Source: Paenibacillus sp. FSL R5-0912
Lineage (GTDB): Bacteria > Bacillota > Bacilli > Paenibacillales > Paenibacillaceae
Reading direction: 5' to 3'
Length of the DNA: 64,000 nt
Assembly (NCBI RefSeq): GCF_000758605.1
Contig: NZ_CP009282.1
Span: forward strand, 2,790,001 to 2,854,000
Of the stretch, positions 7,997 to 16,174 are shown piece by piece; the stretch's first letter is position 1; each line of letters begins with the position of its first letter. The position numbers and the translations under genes were made by a program. The notes below the pieces were generated by a model, which was given only the letters and a program-made list of their open reading frames with translations, did not search any database and was not told the DNA's origin.

Positions 7997-8931
7997 GTGA
8001 ATCTGCTGTTACCCGTAAGACAGCCGGGGCTGAGCCCAAAACGTACTGGACTCGCAAAAGAAGGGAGCAGCTGGCCGGATGGCTTTTTATCGCTCCCGAA
8101 GTGATCGGTATGCTGGTCATCGCCGTGTTCCCGCTGCTGTTCAGCCTTTTCCTCAGCTTGACGGAGTGGAATCTGGTTGGAGGCTTGTCCGCCATTCACT
8201 TTGTAGGGCTGGACAACTTCGTCGAACTGTTTAGAGATAACCGCTTCCTGCTGGCACTGAAGAATAACGTGCTGTTTACGATCGGCACGGTGCCGGTCAC
8301 GATGCTGCTGGGGGTGGTGCTCTCGGCGCTGATCCATAAGAAGCTGTATGCCAAAACCTTTTTCAAAGTAGCCTTCTTCGTGCCCTACATTTGTTCAACC
8401 GTCGCGATTGCCGCCGTCTGGCAGGCGCTTTATCACCCGTCCAAAGGACCGATCAACCAGATTCTGATGCAGATCGGATGGTCCGAGCCGCCTCGCTGGC
8501 TGGTCGATACCAGCTTCTCGCTGATCGCCATTATGATTATTTACGTCTGGCAGCTGCTGGGCTATCAAATCATCATCTTCCTGGCCGGCATGACGAATAT
8601 TCCGGAAGAACTGTATGAAGCCGCAACGATTGACGGTGCGAGCGGGATCGGACAGTTCCGGCGGATTACGCTGCCGCTGCTGGGTCCGACTACTTTTTTC
8701 CTGGCGATCACCAGTACGATTTCGTCCTTCAAAATCTTCGACATGATCAAGTTCCTGACGGACGGCGGTCCCAACTATTCCAGTACGGTCATCGTGTACC
8801 AGATTTATGAGGAAGGGTTCGAGCGCTTCAAAATGGGCTACGCCTCGGCAATGTCCTGGGTGCTGTTCCTCATCATCATGCTGGTTACGTCGATTACCTG
8901 GATGACACAGAACCGCAAAGTCCATTATTAG
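7993..8931 (+). CDS. Carbohydrate ABC transporter permease (MalF/UgpA type)
   Basis: This 312-residue protein carries six predicted membrane spans after a basic, cytoplasmic N-terminus (WTRKRREQLAGWLFIAPEV). The EAA loop that contacts the ATPase is visible as EELYEAATIDGASGIGQFRR. The downstream TFFLAITSTISSFKIFDMI and FLTDGGP segments are typical of sugar-binding-protein-dependent permeases. It overlaps the FAD gene by 4 bases and has GGGGAGAG upstream. No ATPase gene is in the locus, so it presumably uses a shared MsmX/UgpC-type ATPase encoded elsewhere, as is usual in Bacillales. Confidence 0.92.
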   Translation: MSESAVTRKTAGAEPKTYWTRKRREQLAGWLFIAPEVIGMLVIAVFPLLFSLFLSLTEWNLVGGLSAIHFVGLDNFVELFRDNRFLLALKNNVLFTIGTVPVTMLLGVVLSALIHKKLYAKTFFKVAFFVPYICSTVAIAAVWQALYHPSKGPINQILMQIGWSEPPRWLVDTSFSLIAIMIIYVWQLLGYQIIIFLAGMTNIPEELYEAATIDGASGIGQFRRITLPLLGPTTFFLAITSTISSFKIFDMIKFLTDGGPNYSSTVIVYQIYEEGFERFKMGYASAMSWVLFLIIMLVTSITWMTQNRKVHY

Positions 8932-8956
8932 TCTACGGCGAAAGGAACTAAAGGCA

Positions 8957-9793
8957 ATGACAAACAGAAAATTAAAACCCGGCAATCTGATCTTTACCGC
9001 CCTGTTCGCCCTGCTCTCGGTATTTTTTCTGATGCCGCTGGTCTGGATGCTGTCCGCCGCCTCCAAGACAGAGAAGGAGGTATGGACCTTCCCGATTCAA
9101 TGGATTCCGACGGACTGGAATCTGATCGCTAACTTTAAGGCAGTATGGATGGGCGACGTTGCGTTTGGACTATTTTATATGAATTCGCTTAAAATTGCCC
9201 TAATCTCTACGATTGCCACAATTGTGATTTCAGCCATGGCCGGTTATGCGCTCAGCAAGCTTGATTTCAAGGGCAGAACTCTGATCTTCACCCTGATGCT
9301 GGCCTTCATGATGATCCCGGAGCAGGCGACACTCGTTCCACGCTATATTATGATCAAGGAGCTGGGACTCTACGATTCGCATGCAGCGCTCATCCTGATG
9401 GGGATGTTCTCCAGTTACTTCACCTTCCTGCTGCGCCAGTTCATGATCGGTATTCATAATGATATGCTGGAAGCTGCCGAGCTCGACGGTGCCGGATTCT
9501 TCCGGATCTTCTGGAGAGTTGTCCTTCCGCTAAGCCGGCCGATCTTGGCTACGGTAGGGATTATCAAGTTCATCTGGACGTGGAATGATTACCAGGGACC
9601 GCTGATTATGCTGAATTCGACCAAGCTGTATACTATACCGCTGGGGATGCAATTCTTCAAGGAAGAGTTCGGTACACAAATCTCCGTCATGATGATGGCT
9701 TCCGTAGCTGCAATTCTGCCGCTGCTTATCTTGTTCCTGGCGCTGCAAAAGCAAGTCATTGACGGCATTGCCATCGGCGGAGTCAAGGGTTAA
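8957..9793 (+). CDS. Carbohydrate ABC transporter permease (MalG/UgpE type)
   Basis: A 278-residue partner of the preceding permease. It has six membrane spans, the EAA loop NDMLEAAELDGAGFFRIFWR, and the family ending QKQVIDGIAIGGVKG. AAAGGA lies 10 bases before the ATG, and the gap to the preceding gene is only 25 bases, so the two are co-transcribed. The paired permeases form the membrane channel for the sugar delivered by the lipoprotein encoded next. Confidence 0.93.
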   Translation: MTNRKLKPGNLIFTALFALLSVFFLMPLVWMLSAASKTEKEVWTFPIQWIPTDWNLIANFKAVWMGDVAFGLFYMNSLKIALISTIATIVISAMAGYALSKLDFKGRTLIFTLMLAFMMIPEQATLVPRYIMIKELGLYDSHAALILMGMFSSYFTFLLRQFMIGIHNDMLEAAELDGAGFFRIFWRVVLPLSRPILATVGIIKFIWTWNDYQGPLIMLNSTKLYTIPLGMQFFKEEFGTQISVMMMASVAAILPLLILFLALQKQVIDGIAIGGVKG

Positions 9794-9847
9794 AGTAATG
9801 TATCCGGGTAGATAAAGCTGCCCGGACCGGAAGGTCAAAAAAGTGTA

Positions 9848-9899
9848 CGCGCACACCGCAAAGCTGTACACGGTGTGCGCGGGCCTTAGATTGTATAAT
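9848..9899 (+). promoter_or_regulatory. Inverted repeat plus TATAAT box ahead of the solute-binding protein gene
   Basis: CGCGCACACCG (9848-9858) and CGGTGTGCGCG (9871-9881) form a perfect 11-bp inverted repeat with a 12-base spacer. A consensus TATAAT follows at 9894-9899. The right arm falls where a -35 box would be. This could be an operator over an internal promoter, or an intercistronic hairpin that lets the binding protein be made in excess of the permeases. No T-run follows, so it is not a simple terminator. Confidence 0.5.
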
Positions 9900-9933
9900 G
9901 AGCCTGCAGACAACAAATCAAGGGGGAATTGCT

Positions 9934-11301
9934 TTGAAAAAACTATCTTTAGTATTAGCAAGTATGATTCTTATGCTCTCCGTTACCGCATGCGGCGGGA
10001 ACGGCAACAGCAGTAATTCGGCCGCCACCGATGCGCCGGCTTCGGCTGATCCGGCTGCCGGAAGCAGCAGTACAGACCAGCCCGCAGGCAAGGCGAAGAT
10101 CAAATTCTACACGTTCAAGGCCGATAAACCGGAAGAACCGATCTACCAGGCCGTTCAGGCGTATAACGAATCCCAGGATAAAGTGGAAGTTGAATATGAA
10201 TCACTGGTGCAGAATAGCGACAGTACTGATTTCATGAAGAAGCTGGATATTCTCGTAGCCGGCGGAGAAGTGGTCGATGTATTCATGACCGGGAATGAGG
10301 ATGAACTGCTGGAGCGTGCTTCACGCGGTGTTGTGGAACCGCTTAACTCCTTCTTTGAGCAGGAGAGCATTACACCGGAGGATGAATATTCCAAGCTGCT
10401 GAAGCTGGATGACAAGGTATACGGCATTCTGCCGAGCTCCACCCAGTGGCTGACGGTCTTTAACAAGGATCACCTAGAAGCAGCCGGGCTGTCCCTGCCT
10501 GAGATGGGCTGGACCTGGGATGATTTCCGTGAGTATGCCAAGAAGCTGACGACACCCGAGCATTTCGGAACGTACTTCCACACTTGGGGAGAATATCCGA
10601 ACATTATCGCTTACACCGAGAAGCCGCATCCTCAGCTGAGCGCAGATCTGAAGCCGATTTTCGATGATCCGTCCTTCGAGTACTTCTTCAATCTCCGCCG
10701 CACTATGGAGAAGGAAGATAAGAGCGTTGAACCGTATGCCGATGTGCTTGCTTCGAACTATCATGTGCTGCAGCAGTTTTTTGCCGGAAATGCCAGTATG
10801 CTCGCTGTACCAAGCTATGCTGTCCGGGCGGCGCTGAATCTGGAGAAATTCCCGCATGAGTTCCAGACGATGTACGCTCCGTTGCCGCGCTCCGTGGATA
10901 CGGAAGAGCTGGGCATGACGAATATTTCCGGCGGCGGGCTCGCGATGGGCGCGAAGTCGGAGAACAAGGAAGCTGCATATGATTTCATCCGCTGGATGTC
11001 CAAGGAATCCTATACATTCACGAAAGAAATTCCAGCCTTCAAGGGTGTAGACGGAACGGAATTAATCAACGGCTTCTTTGGAGAAAATACAGATTTAATC
11101 GATACCGCATCGCTGTCCAAGACCCTGTTTGATCCGAATATTCAAATGCCGGATACCTTCAGCGTCCCTTACGGGAGTGAGCTGAAAGCGATTGTGGAGA
11201 ATGGCTTCGCCAGCTTTATGCTGGATAACCGCAGTTTCGATGAGGTCAAGACTGAAATGACAGCCGAAGTGGAGAAGGTAGTTCAGGCCAACCAGAAATA
11301 A
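9934..11301 (+). CDS. Extracellular solute-binding lipoprotein (family 1)
   Basis: The true start is the TTG at 9934: AGGGGG lies 7 bases upstream, and the frame then opens with KKLSLVLASMILMLSVTACGG, a lipoprotein signal with the lipobox cysteine at about residue 20. A low-complexity Ser/Ala/Asp linker follows, then a family 1 sugar-binding fold (GWTWDDFREYAKKLT, ISGGGLAMGAKSENKEAAYDFIRWM). It would be anchored outside the membrane and feed the two permeases upstream. The mature length, about 435 residues, is normal. The bound sugar cannot be read from the sequence. Confidence 0.92.
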   Translation: MKKLSLVLASMILMLSVTACGGNGNSSNSAATDAPASADPAAGSSSTDQPAGKAKIKFYTFKADKPEEPIYQAVQAYNESQDKVEVEYESLVQNSDSTDFMKKLDILVAGGEVVDVFMTGNEDELLERASRGVVEPLNSFFEQESITPEDEYSKLLKLDDKVYGILPSSTQWLTVFNKDHLEAAGLSLPEMGWTWDDFREYAKKLTTPEHFGTYFHTWGEYPNIIAYTEKPHPQLSADLKPIFDDPSFEYFFNLRRTMEKEDKSVEPYADVLASNYHVLQQFFAGNASMLAVPSYAVRAALNLEKFPHEFQTMYAPLPRSVDTEELGMTNISGGGLAMGAKSENKEAAYDFIRWMSKESYTFTKEIPAFKGVDGTELINGFFGENTDLIDTASLSKTLFDPNIQMPDTFSVPYGSELKAIVENGFASFMLDNRSFDEVKTEMTAEVEKVVQANQK

Positions 11302-11381
11302 TGAATGAAGCTAAAGGCGGCAGCGATTATGGATTATAATAGGGACGTTGAATTTACATTACAGTACAAGGTGGATACATT

Positions 11382-13130
11382 ATGAAATGGTTAAGCCGTT
11401 TTTCTTTCCATCGCAGACTGCAGTTCACGTTCCTGATCCTGATCCTGCTGCCTTTTATTGTCGTTACCTTCTGGTCGTACACCTCCGTGAGAGAGAATGT
11501 GAGTGATAAAATCTCGCGTTCAGGCGAGGAGACGCTGAAGGTTATCGGGAGTCAAATTGAAAAAACCGTAGACAGCATCTCGTTTGTCTCGGTCTATTTC
11601 TCTGAGGCTTATGATCCGGCCGTGCTGGAGAGTCTGCGCTATTTAAAAAACACCGGGAACTTCGGGAACTACGGAGTGTATACCCACTACAATAAACTCA
11701 AGACCACGGCCAATATATTGTCCGTTCAGTCGCTGGATGCCGATCTGCAGATTATGCTGGTTAACCGGGAGAACCGGATTCTGATCGGCAACCAGAATAT
11801 TCCCGTCTTTTCGGGCCTGCCGGAGCAGCTTCTGCAGGAGAGCAGCAAGCTGAATGAGCAGGAGAAGATCTCACTGCAATGGTTCCCCTACGGCGGTGAC
11901 CCATCGGCACCGGACTATTACTACGCTGTACGCTTCATTACCGATCCGCTGAATCAGGAGAAGCTGGCGACGCTGTACGTGGGTATTCCAAGCCATTATT
12001 TTCATACCCTGCTGGATACGGGCAATAGCGCGAATATTCTCTCCCTGGCCGATGGTCTTGGCAGAAGTATCGCGGTCACGGGCGGAGCGGATACCCCGAA
12101 GGAGAGTCAGATGCTGGTCAGTGAGGTCCGTATTCCAAAAGTGGGCTGGCTGCTCACCAGCAAGACGCCGCGCAGCTCTATCGACAGCCATATCAACCGC
12201 GAGTTTCTGGTTTCAATTTCGATCGTTGGTTTGTTCTTCCTGGCGTTTCTGATCCTGTCCATGCTGTGGGCCGGGTATATCAATAAGCCGATCAGTCTGT
12301 TGCGGGCAAGTGTCAAGCAGTATGTCGGCGGCAACCGCGCTGTGCGGATTCCGGTCCGGGGCAAGGATGAAGTTGCGGTGCTGTCATCAGCCTTCAACCA
12401 GATGCTGGATGATATGAATCAGCTGCTGCAGCAGGTCGAGAGTGAACAGGAGGAGAAACGGCTGCTGGAGCTTCAGGCCTTGGCAGCGCAGATCCGGCCC
12501 CATTTTCTGCTGAATACGCTCAATTCCATCAAGGTGGATCTGCTGCTCTCCGGGGACCAGCCCCATGGTGCGATGATCGATGCGCTGATGAAGCTGCTGC
12601 GCGTATATGTTCATGTAGATAAGCCGCTGGAGCTGGCGGAGGAGTGCAAGGTGCTGGGCAGCTATGTGCAGGTGATGCAGATCCGTAACCGGCTGGATAT
12701 CGCTTTTGAATGCGTGCTGGATGAGAAGGTGGGCGAGGTTATGCTGCCAAGACTGCTGCTGCAGCCCATTGTCGAGAATGCCATCAGCCACGGCTTCTCT
12801 GCACGTCCGGCGAAGCCGGCGATCCTGCTCGAGGCAGCGTTTGAAGACGATATGCTTAAGATCAGCATCAGCGATAACGGCCGGGGGATGGCGGAGGATA
12901 AGCTCCAGCGTCTGAACCGGCGGCTGCAAGGAAATGAAGACACGGCCCTGTGGCCGGAAAAAGGGGTCGGACTCGTGAACACGGCACGCCGGCTGCAGGT
13001 GCTGTACGGATACCGCGCGCGGCTGAGCGCGCAGGCAAGAACAGATGATGATGGCATGACTTTTACCCTATATATCCCCATAACCAGTGAGAAGGAGGCG
13101 GTTCCCCTTGATGACCCTGATGCTGATTGA
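11382..13130 (+). CDS. YesM-type sensor histidine kinase
   Basis: This 582-residue membrane sensor has an N-terminal span (LQFTFLILILLPFIVVTFW), an extracellular region of about 245 residues and a second span (ISIVGLFFLAFLILSMLWAG). A HAMP linker and a His_kinase domain follow, with the phospho-acceptor in AAQIRPHFLLNTLNSIK. The ATP-binding domain shows PRLLLQPIVENAISHG and ISDNGRGM. TATAAT at 11335-11340 may be its own promoter. Family knowledge: YesM-type kinases usually sense extracellular carbohydrates or the loaded binding protein and phosphorylate the YesN-type regulator encoded next. Confidence 0.92.
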   Translation: MKWLSRFSFHRRLQFTFLILILLPFIVVTFWSYTSVRENVSDKISRSGEETLKVIGSQIEKTVDSISFVSVYFSEAYDPAVLESLRYLKNTGNFGNYGVYTHYNKLKTTANILSVQSLDADLQIMLVNRENRILIGNQNIPVFSGLPEQLLQESSKLNEQEKISLQWFPYGGDPSAPDYYYAVRFITDPLNQEKLATLYVGIPSHYFHTLLDTGNSANILSLADGLGRSIAVTGGADTPKESQMLVSEVRIPKVGWLLTSKTPRSSIDSHINREFLVSISIVGLFFLAFLILSMLWAGYINKPISLLRASVKQYVGGNRAVRIPVRGKDEVAVLSSAFNQMLDDMNQLLQQVESEQEEKRLLELQALAAQIRPHFLLNTLNSIKVDLLLSGDQPHGAMIDALMKLLRVYVHVDKPLELAEECKVLGSYVQVMQIRNRLDIAFECVLDEKVGEVMLPRLLLQPIVENAISHGFSARPAKPAILLEAAFEDDMLKISISDNGRGMAEDKLQRLNRRLQGNEDTALWPEKGVGLVNTARRLQVLYGYRARLSAQARTDDDGMTFTLYIPITSEKEAVPLDDPDAD

Positions 13131-14721
13131 TGATGATGTCCCGATGCTGGAATATGTAGAATATCTGCTCGGGTCACTGGGACTGGAGCTGCAGCTGGTG
13201 GCTTCGGCCTTCAGCAGTGAGGATGCGCTGGAACAGTTCCATGCGGCTTTGCCGGATGTCGTCATTATCGACATCGGCCTGCCGGGTATGGACGGGCTGG
13301 AGCTGGCGGACGCCTTCCGTATTACGAAGCCGGAGGTGCGCCTGATCTTCCTGACCTGCTATGAGGATTTCCATTACTCGAAGCGGGCCATCCAGCTGGA
13401 GGCGGATGATTATCTCATTAAGGATGAATTATCGCCTGAGCAGCTGAAGAGCAGCCTCAGCAAAGCGATGAGCCGTTTCAAGAGCCGCGAAGAGCTGCTG
13501 GAGCGTTATTCCTTCCGCCAGGCGATCGAGCGCAATAAGGAAGTGCTGAAGCAGAGCTTCCTCAAGCAGCTGCTGTCCGGTGCGGCAGACCAGGAGAATA
13601 CGCTGGAATTCGGACAGCGCCTGGGGATCTCCTGGAAGCATCCTTATTTGCGCCACGGGTTTATCCATATGGATGCCGCCTCTGTAACCGAGCGTTACCG
13701 GTACAAGGATATTCCGCTGATTCATTTTGCCGTGAACAATATAGCGCTGGAGCTGTCCGCCGGAGAAGCTTCCATTACACCGATTATGAGCAGGGACGCT
13801 GACATTTATCTGGTCTGGAATGTAGCTGACCCCGGCAGCCCGGGGACGGGGCTGACTGATTTTATGCAATCCGTGCTGGACAAGGTAGAGCAGTACCTCA
13901 AGATTACCCTGCGGGGGTTCTATTCCGGGGCTTCCGTGCCGCTGCGGAACTTCGACTCGCTGTATAAGACGCTTATGGACAGCCGCGATTACAACTTCTA
14001 TCATGCGGTTACGCCTATTGCCGCCCTTGAAGAACAGGCGGATTTCGGGCAGACGGCCGAATGGCGCGGAGATAAGGAACGCGGGATGCTGTCGCTGGCG
14101 CTGGAGGAGGGGCATGCCGCCTGGATTGATCTGGCTGTCAATCAATGGACACAGCAGGCAACAGCAGATAGGCTGCTGCCCCGGCTGGTGAAGGAAGCCT
14201 GCGGCAATTTCGTTCGCCAGATGGCCTTTGAAGCCGGAGGACTTGCCGAGGAGGACTTCTTCACCCAGCTGGAGCAGACGGTTCATATCCAGGAGGCGGC
14301 CCGCCTGACCAAGCGGGAGCTGCGGAATCTGTGGAGACAGCATACGCTGGCACCCGTGGCGGCGCAGGAGAAGGATATCCGGCTGCAGGAGGTGGACCGT
14401 TTCCTGGAGGAGCATGTGGACCAGATGGTGACCTCGACCGATATGGCGGAGCATCTGCATTTGAATGCCAGCTACTTCTCCCGCTATTTCAAGAAGCTGT
14501 CCGGCATCAATTTCACCGATTACGTCAATCAGTACAAAATGAATATGGCGATCACAATGCTGGCGCGCCCGCATGAGACGGTGGAGAATGTAGCCTACAC
14601 GCTGGGCTTCTCCGACCGGGCGTATTTCTCCAAAGTGTTCAAGAAATACAGCGGGAGAAATCCCAGTGAATACAAAGCCGGGCCGGTAGAAGAGGGTACG
14701 GGTGAGGAACGAGCAGACTAG
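13111..14721 (+). CDS. YesN/AraC-type response regulator
   Basis: An N-terminal receiver domain carries the acidic pocket (LMLIDDDVPM) and the phospho-acceptor Asp in VVIIDIGLPGMDGLELAD. A long middle region of unknown fold follows. Two C-terminal AraC-type HTH units close the protein (TSTDMAEHLHLNASYFSRYF, VENVAYTLGFSDRAYFSKVF). It overlaps the kinase gene by 20 bases. AAGGAGG at 13092-13098 suits either TTG 13108 or ATG 13111; the ATG is reported. It probably activates this carbohydrate locus in response to the kinase. Confidence 0.92.
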   Translation: MTLMLIDDDVPMLEYVEYLLGSLGLELQLVASAFSSEDALEQFHAALPDVVIIDIGLPGMDGLELADAFRITKPEVRLIFLTCYEDFHYSKRAIQLEADDYLIKDELSPEQLKSSLSKAMSRFKSREELLERYSFRQAIERNKEVLKQSFLKQLLSGAADQENTLEFGQRLGISWKHPYLRHGFIHMDAASVTERYRYKDIPLIHFAVNNIALELSAGEASITPIMSRDADIYLVWNVADPGSPGTGLTDFMQSVLDKVEQYLKITLRGFYSGASVPLRNFDSLYKTLMDSRDYNFYHAVTPIAALEEQADFGQTAEWRGDKERGMLSLALEEGHAAWIDLAVNQWTQQATADRLLPRLVKEACGNFVRQMAFEAGGLAEEDFFTQLEQTVHIQEAARLTKRELRNLWRQHTLAPVAAQEKDIRLQEVDRFLEEHVDQMVTSTDMAEHLHLNASYFSRYFKKLSGINFTDYVNQYKMNMAITMLARPHETVENVAYTLGFSDRAYFSKVFKKYSGRNPSEYKAGPVEEGTGEERAD

Positions 14722-14798
14722 GCTAGGGAATGAACAACATCCCCATTGGAATCAATTCAACTTCAATCTATATAGGCTTGTATTAAGGAGGAATTGTA

Positions 14799-16151
14799 AT
14801 GAGTGAAACTACGTTTAGATTACCTGCGGAAGTAATCACCGTTTCGCAAGAAGTGGATGTGCTGGTTGCAGGCGGCGGGCCTGCGGGCGTGGCGGCTGCG
14901 ATTTCCGCCGCCAGAAGCGGAGCACGGACGCTGCTGATTGAGCAGCGCGGTTTCCTGGGCGGCATGGGCACCGTTGCCCTGGTGCCGGCCTTCTGTCCTT
15001 ACAGTGACGGGGAGAAGGCTGTTGTCCGCGGCATCGGTCTTGAGCTGCTGGAACAGATGAAAGCGGAATGTGAGCCGGAATTCCGCGAACGCTTCGGCGC
15101 CGAGCTGGACTGGGTGCCTATCGATCCGGAGGTGCTTAAGCGCGTATACGACGATGCTGTGGCAGAGAGCGGAGCCGGGGTGCTGCTGCATACCATTGCC
15201 AGTCAGACTGTGATGGACGAGACCGGACGCAAGGTCCAGGGTGTAGTTATCGTCAATAAATCCGGCCGGAGCCTCATCAAGGCGAAGACAGTGATCGATG
15301 CGACAGGCGATGCTGATCTGGCTGCCCTGGCAGGAGCGCCGTTCCATAAAGGCGGGGAAGCGGGTGAGCTTCAGGCGGCGACGATGTGTTATCTGCTGGC
15401 TAATGTGGACCGAAAGCGCTTCCTGAAATATTTGAATGAAAGCGGCGATACCGATCAGATTCATCGGGCGGTGCAGCAGGCCCAAGCGGACGGGAAGCTG
15501 CCGCAGGGCCGGGATTCGGTCTCTGGCCTGTCCTGGGTTGCCGATTACCTGGTCGGCGTCAACTTCGGCCATGTCTTCGGCATCGACGGCTCCAGAGCGG
15601 AGGATTTGACCCGGGGGGCTGTGGAAGGCCGTAAGCTGGTCCTCCGACAGCTGGAATTCTTCCGGGCGTACGTGCCCGGCTTTGAACATGCCCACCTCGT
15701 GTCCACCGGTGAGCAGATCGGCATCCGCGAGACGCGGCGGATTGTGGGCGATTATGTTCTCACACAGGATGATTTCATGAATATGGTGTCCTTCCCGGAT
15801 GATATTGCCCGCAATAGCTATTTCATCGATATCCATATGGCGCGCAGCAGCGGAGCCATGCATATTCACCATCTGCCGCCCGGCGAATCCCACGGCGTTC
15901 CCTACCGATGCATGCTGCCGGTTGGTCTAGATAATGTGTGGGTGGCAGGACGCGCAGCCTCCTCGGACCGCGTAGTGCAAGGCTCGCTGCGTGTGATGCC
16001 CAACTGCTTCGCGATGGGGCAGGCGGCGGGAATGGCGGCAGCGATGGCTGCCGGAACGGACAGCCAGAGCCGGAAGGTAGATATCACCGCACTTCAGCGC
16101 GGGCTGGTTCAGCAGGGGGCCTGGCTTGGTGAAGCTTTGGCTGCGTTATAA
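14799..16151 (+). CDS. FAD-dependent oxidoreductase (FAD_oxidored type), second paralog
   Basis: A 450-residue relative of the protein at 6620. Shared motifs are VLVAGGGPAGVAAAISAARS, GFLGGMGTVALVPAFCPY, VIDATGDADLAALAGAPF, ETRRIVGDYVLTQDDF, ARNSYFIDIH and PPGESHGVPYRCMLP. The histidine-rich insert AMHIHHLPPGE differs from the first paralog. A consensus AAGGAGG lies 7 bases before the ATG. Conserved residues are retained in both copies, so both are likely active, perhaps on different positions or stereoisomers of the same imported sugar; this is inference. It is cytosolic. Confidence 0.85.
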   Translation: MSETTFRLPAEVITVSQEVDVLVAGGGPAGVAAAISAARSGARTLLIEQRGFLGGMGTVALVPAFCPYSDGEKAVVRGIGLELLEQMKAECEPEFRERFGAELDWVPIDPEVLKRVYDDAVAESGAGVLLHTIASQTVMDETGRKVQGVVIVNKSGRSLIKAKTVIDATGDADLAALAGAPFHKGGEAGELQAATMCYLLANVDRKRFLKYLNESGDTDQIHRAVQQAQADGKLPQGRDSVSGLSWVADYLVGVNFGHVFGIDGSRAEDLTRGAVEGRKLVLRQLEFFRAYVPGFEHAHLVSTGEQIGIRETRRIVGDYVLTQDDFMNMVSFPDDIARNSYFIDIHMARSSGAMHIHHLPPGESHGVPYRCMLPVGLDNVWVAGRAASSDRVVQGSLRVMPNCFAMGQAAGMAAAMAAGTDSQSRKVDITALQRGLVQQGAWLGEALAAL

Positions 16152-16174
16152 CTAATTGCGGGAGAGTGATTAAC

